A stretch of DNA of 64,000 bases, taken from contig JAZARR010000213.1 in assembly GCA_037389465.1 (NCBI GenBank), forward strand, positions 1,837,001 to 1,901,000. The letters are read 5' to 3'. This document shows, one piece after another, positions 63,471-64,000 of the stretch. The notes under the pieces are model-generated. The model was given only the letters and a program-made list of their open reading frames with translations, was not told where the DNA came from and did not search any database. The position numbers were made by a program, and so were the translations under genes. Every line of letters begins with the position of its first letter. The first letter of the stretch is position 1. The stretch is from Baylisascaris procyonis. Its lineage: Eukaryota > Nematoda > Chromadorea > Rhabditida > Ascarididae.

Positions 63471-63837
63471 GGCTCTTCACCGTAAGTCTTTTGTAATGAT
63501 CAGTGGTTTAGTGTAGACAGCAAGAAACCTGTGGCTTGGAAAAATACCCCAAAAGAACTTAAGCAGGGCAAAACCCTCAATTCCCAAAGAAAAAATTCCC
63601 CTTCCCCCCTCCCCGGCTGTTGACGTAGTCAAGTGAAAGCTTTCCTCGGGATAATGCGTAATGAGAACTCACCGTACAGTACGAACAGTACTTGCAATAT
63701 GCTTGCTCTTTCAAAACGTCTCAAAATTAAAAGTAGGTTTCTAAATTAATTCCAGGTGTTTTCGAGGGGCATTCACTTTTCAGATTCATTTCATTTGCAA
63801 GGTGGATTACGGTGACGTCATATCCGTGTGTACATAG
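63471..63837 (+). CDS. Possible last exons of the large plus gene
   Basis: An 11-nt microexon (63471-63481) has a textbook acceptor (TCTCTGCAG) and donor (GTAAGT). It is followed by 63784-63837 (acceptor CACTTTTCAG, reading ICKVDYGDVISVCT, stop TAG). The phases run 1-to-0 and 0-to-stop, exactly what the exon at 56497-56559 (exit phase 1) requires. If real, the minus gene 58505-63027 is nested in a 6.9-kb intron. Both pieces are short, so chance is a serious alternative. Confidence 0.22.
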
Positions 63838-63856
63838 ACACCAAGTGTGTCTATGT
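63832..63856. repeat. Perfect 10-bp inverted repeat (hairpin)
   Basis: The arm ACATAGACAC at 63832-63841 pairs with GTGTCTATGT at 63847-63856 around a 5-nt loop. A T.G wobble could extend the stem by one pair. The left arm overlaps the stop codon of the possible last exon above. Confidence 0.8.
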
Positions 63857-64000
63857 GTGACGCAATTCAAGTTTAGAAATCATTGAAGATAGAGTCACGG
63901 AAGTTGCCCGATACGAAACAAATATGACGTGAATCAGAAAACCTTGTGGTTAGACTTAGGGTCATCGAGTACCATGAAAACGGATTTAATCAATCAAAGG

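Noticed and set aside
1..64000. CRISPR arrays, insertion sequences, viral genes, rRNA genes and a spliced-leader RNA were looked for
   Set aside because: No spaced direct repeats, no transposase or reverse-transcriptase motifs, no viral structural or polymerase motifs, and no rRNA or spliced-leader sequence were recognised.

Overview
The window looks like a piece of an AT-rich nematode chromosome. Genes are sparse and split into small exons separated by introns from 40 bp to several kb. There are long homopolymer and (TA)n tracts, and no bacterial-type gene packing. The nematode call rests on three things: an HSP-43-type small heat-shock protein with a long Arg/Ser-rich tail, a GPALPP1-type protein, and 3' splice sites of nematode type (TTTTCAG) placed just upstream of several start codons, where cis or trans splicing could occur. 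The exact lineage cannot be read from the sequence; a clade III (spirurid or ascarid-like) worm is a guess from base composition and intron size.

Left part (1-24.7 kb): a 12-exon GPALPP1 gene on + (1603-11263, about 500 aa) faces an HSP-43-like alpha-crystallin gene on - (15326-24674, 337 or 364 aa). The two are convergent. A miRNA-precursor-like hairpin (15000-15070) lies between them. The hsp gene has a non-canonical GC-AG intron. It also has a phase-0 81-nt exon that paralogues part of its first exon and is probably a cassette or alternative exon. A two-exon antisense open frame sits in one of its introns.

Middle part (27.8-37.3 kb): a + strand NADAR-domain (YbiA/COG3236-like) gene carries an N-terminal coiled coil and an Arg/Gly-rich tail. 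It has a second probable GC-AG intron and two possible 3' ends. Facing its 3' end is a possible three-exon micro-gene (39 aa) on the - strand.

Right part (37.3-64 kb): this stretch has no long open frames, but reading splice sites by eye reveals a string of at least ten short exons on + (38775-56559). All of them join in a consistent reading phase. I interpret them as one large gene for an unrecognised, low-complexity protein with a duplicated exon. Beyond it, on -, is a six-exon gene (58505-63027) for a helical protein of about 270 aa. I do not recognise it with confidence; its C-terminal layout is loosely like NOL11. Two more exon-like pieces at 63.5-63.8 kb could end the large + gene, which would make the - gene nested in its intron.

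The genes share no obvious pathway. Nothing here looks like a virus, phage, CRISPR array or intact transposon. The most useful points for a reader are the hidden exons and unusual splice sites, which open-frame searches miss, and the NADAR protein's coiled-coil/RGG architecture. All exon models are by eye from phase and splice consensus; RNA evidence would settle them.
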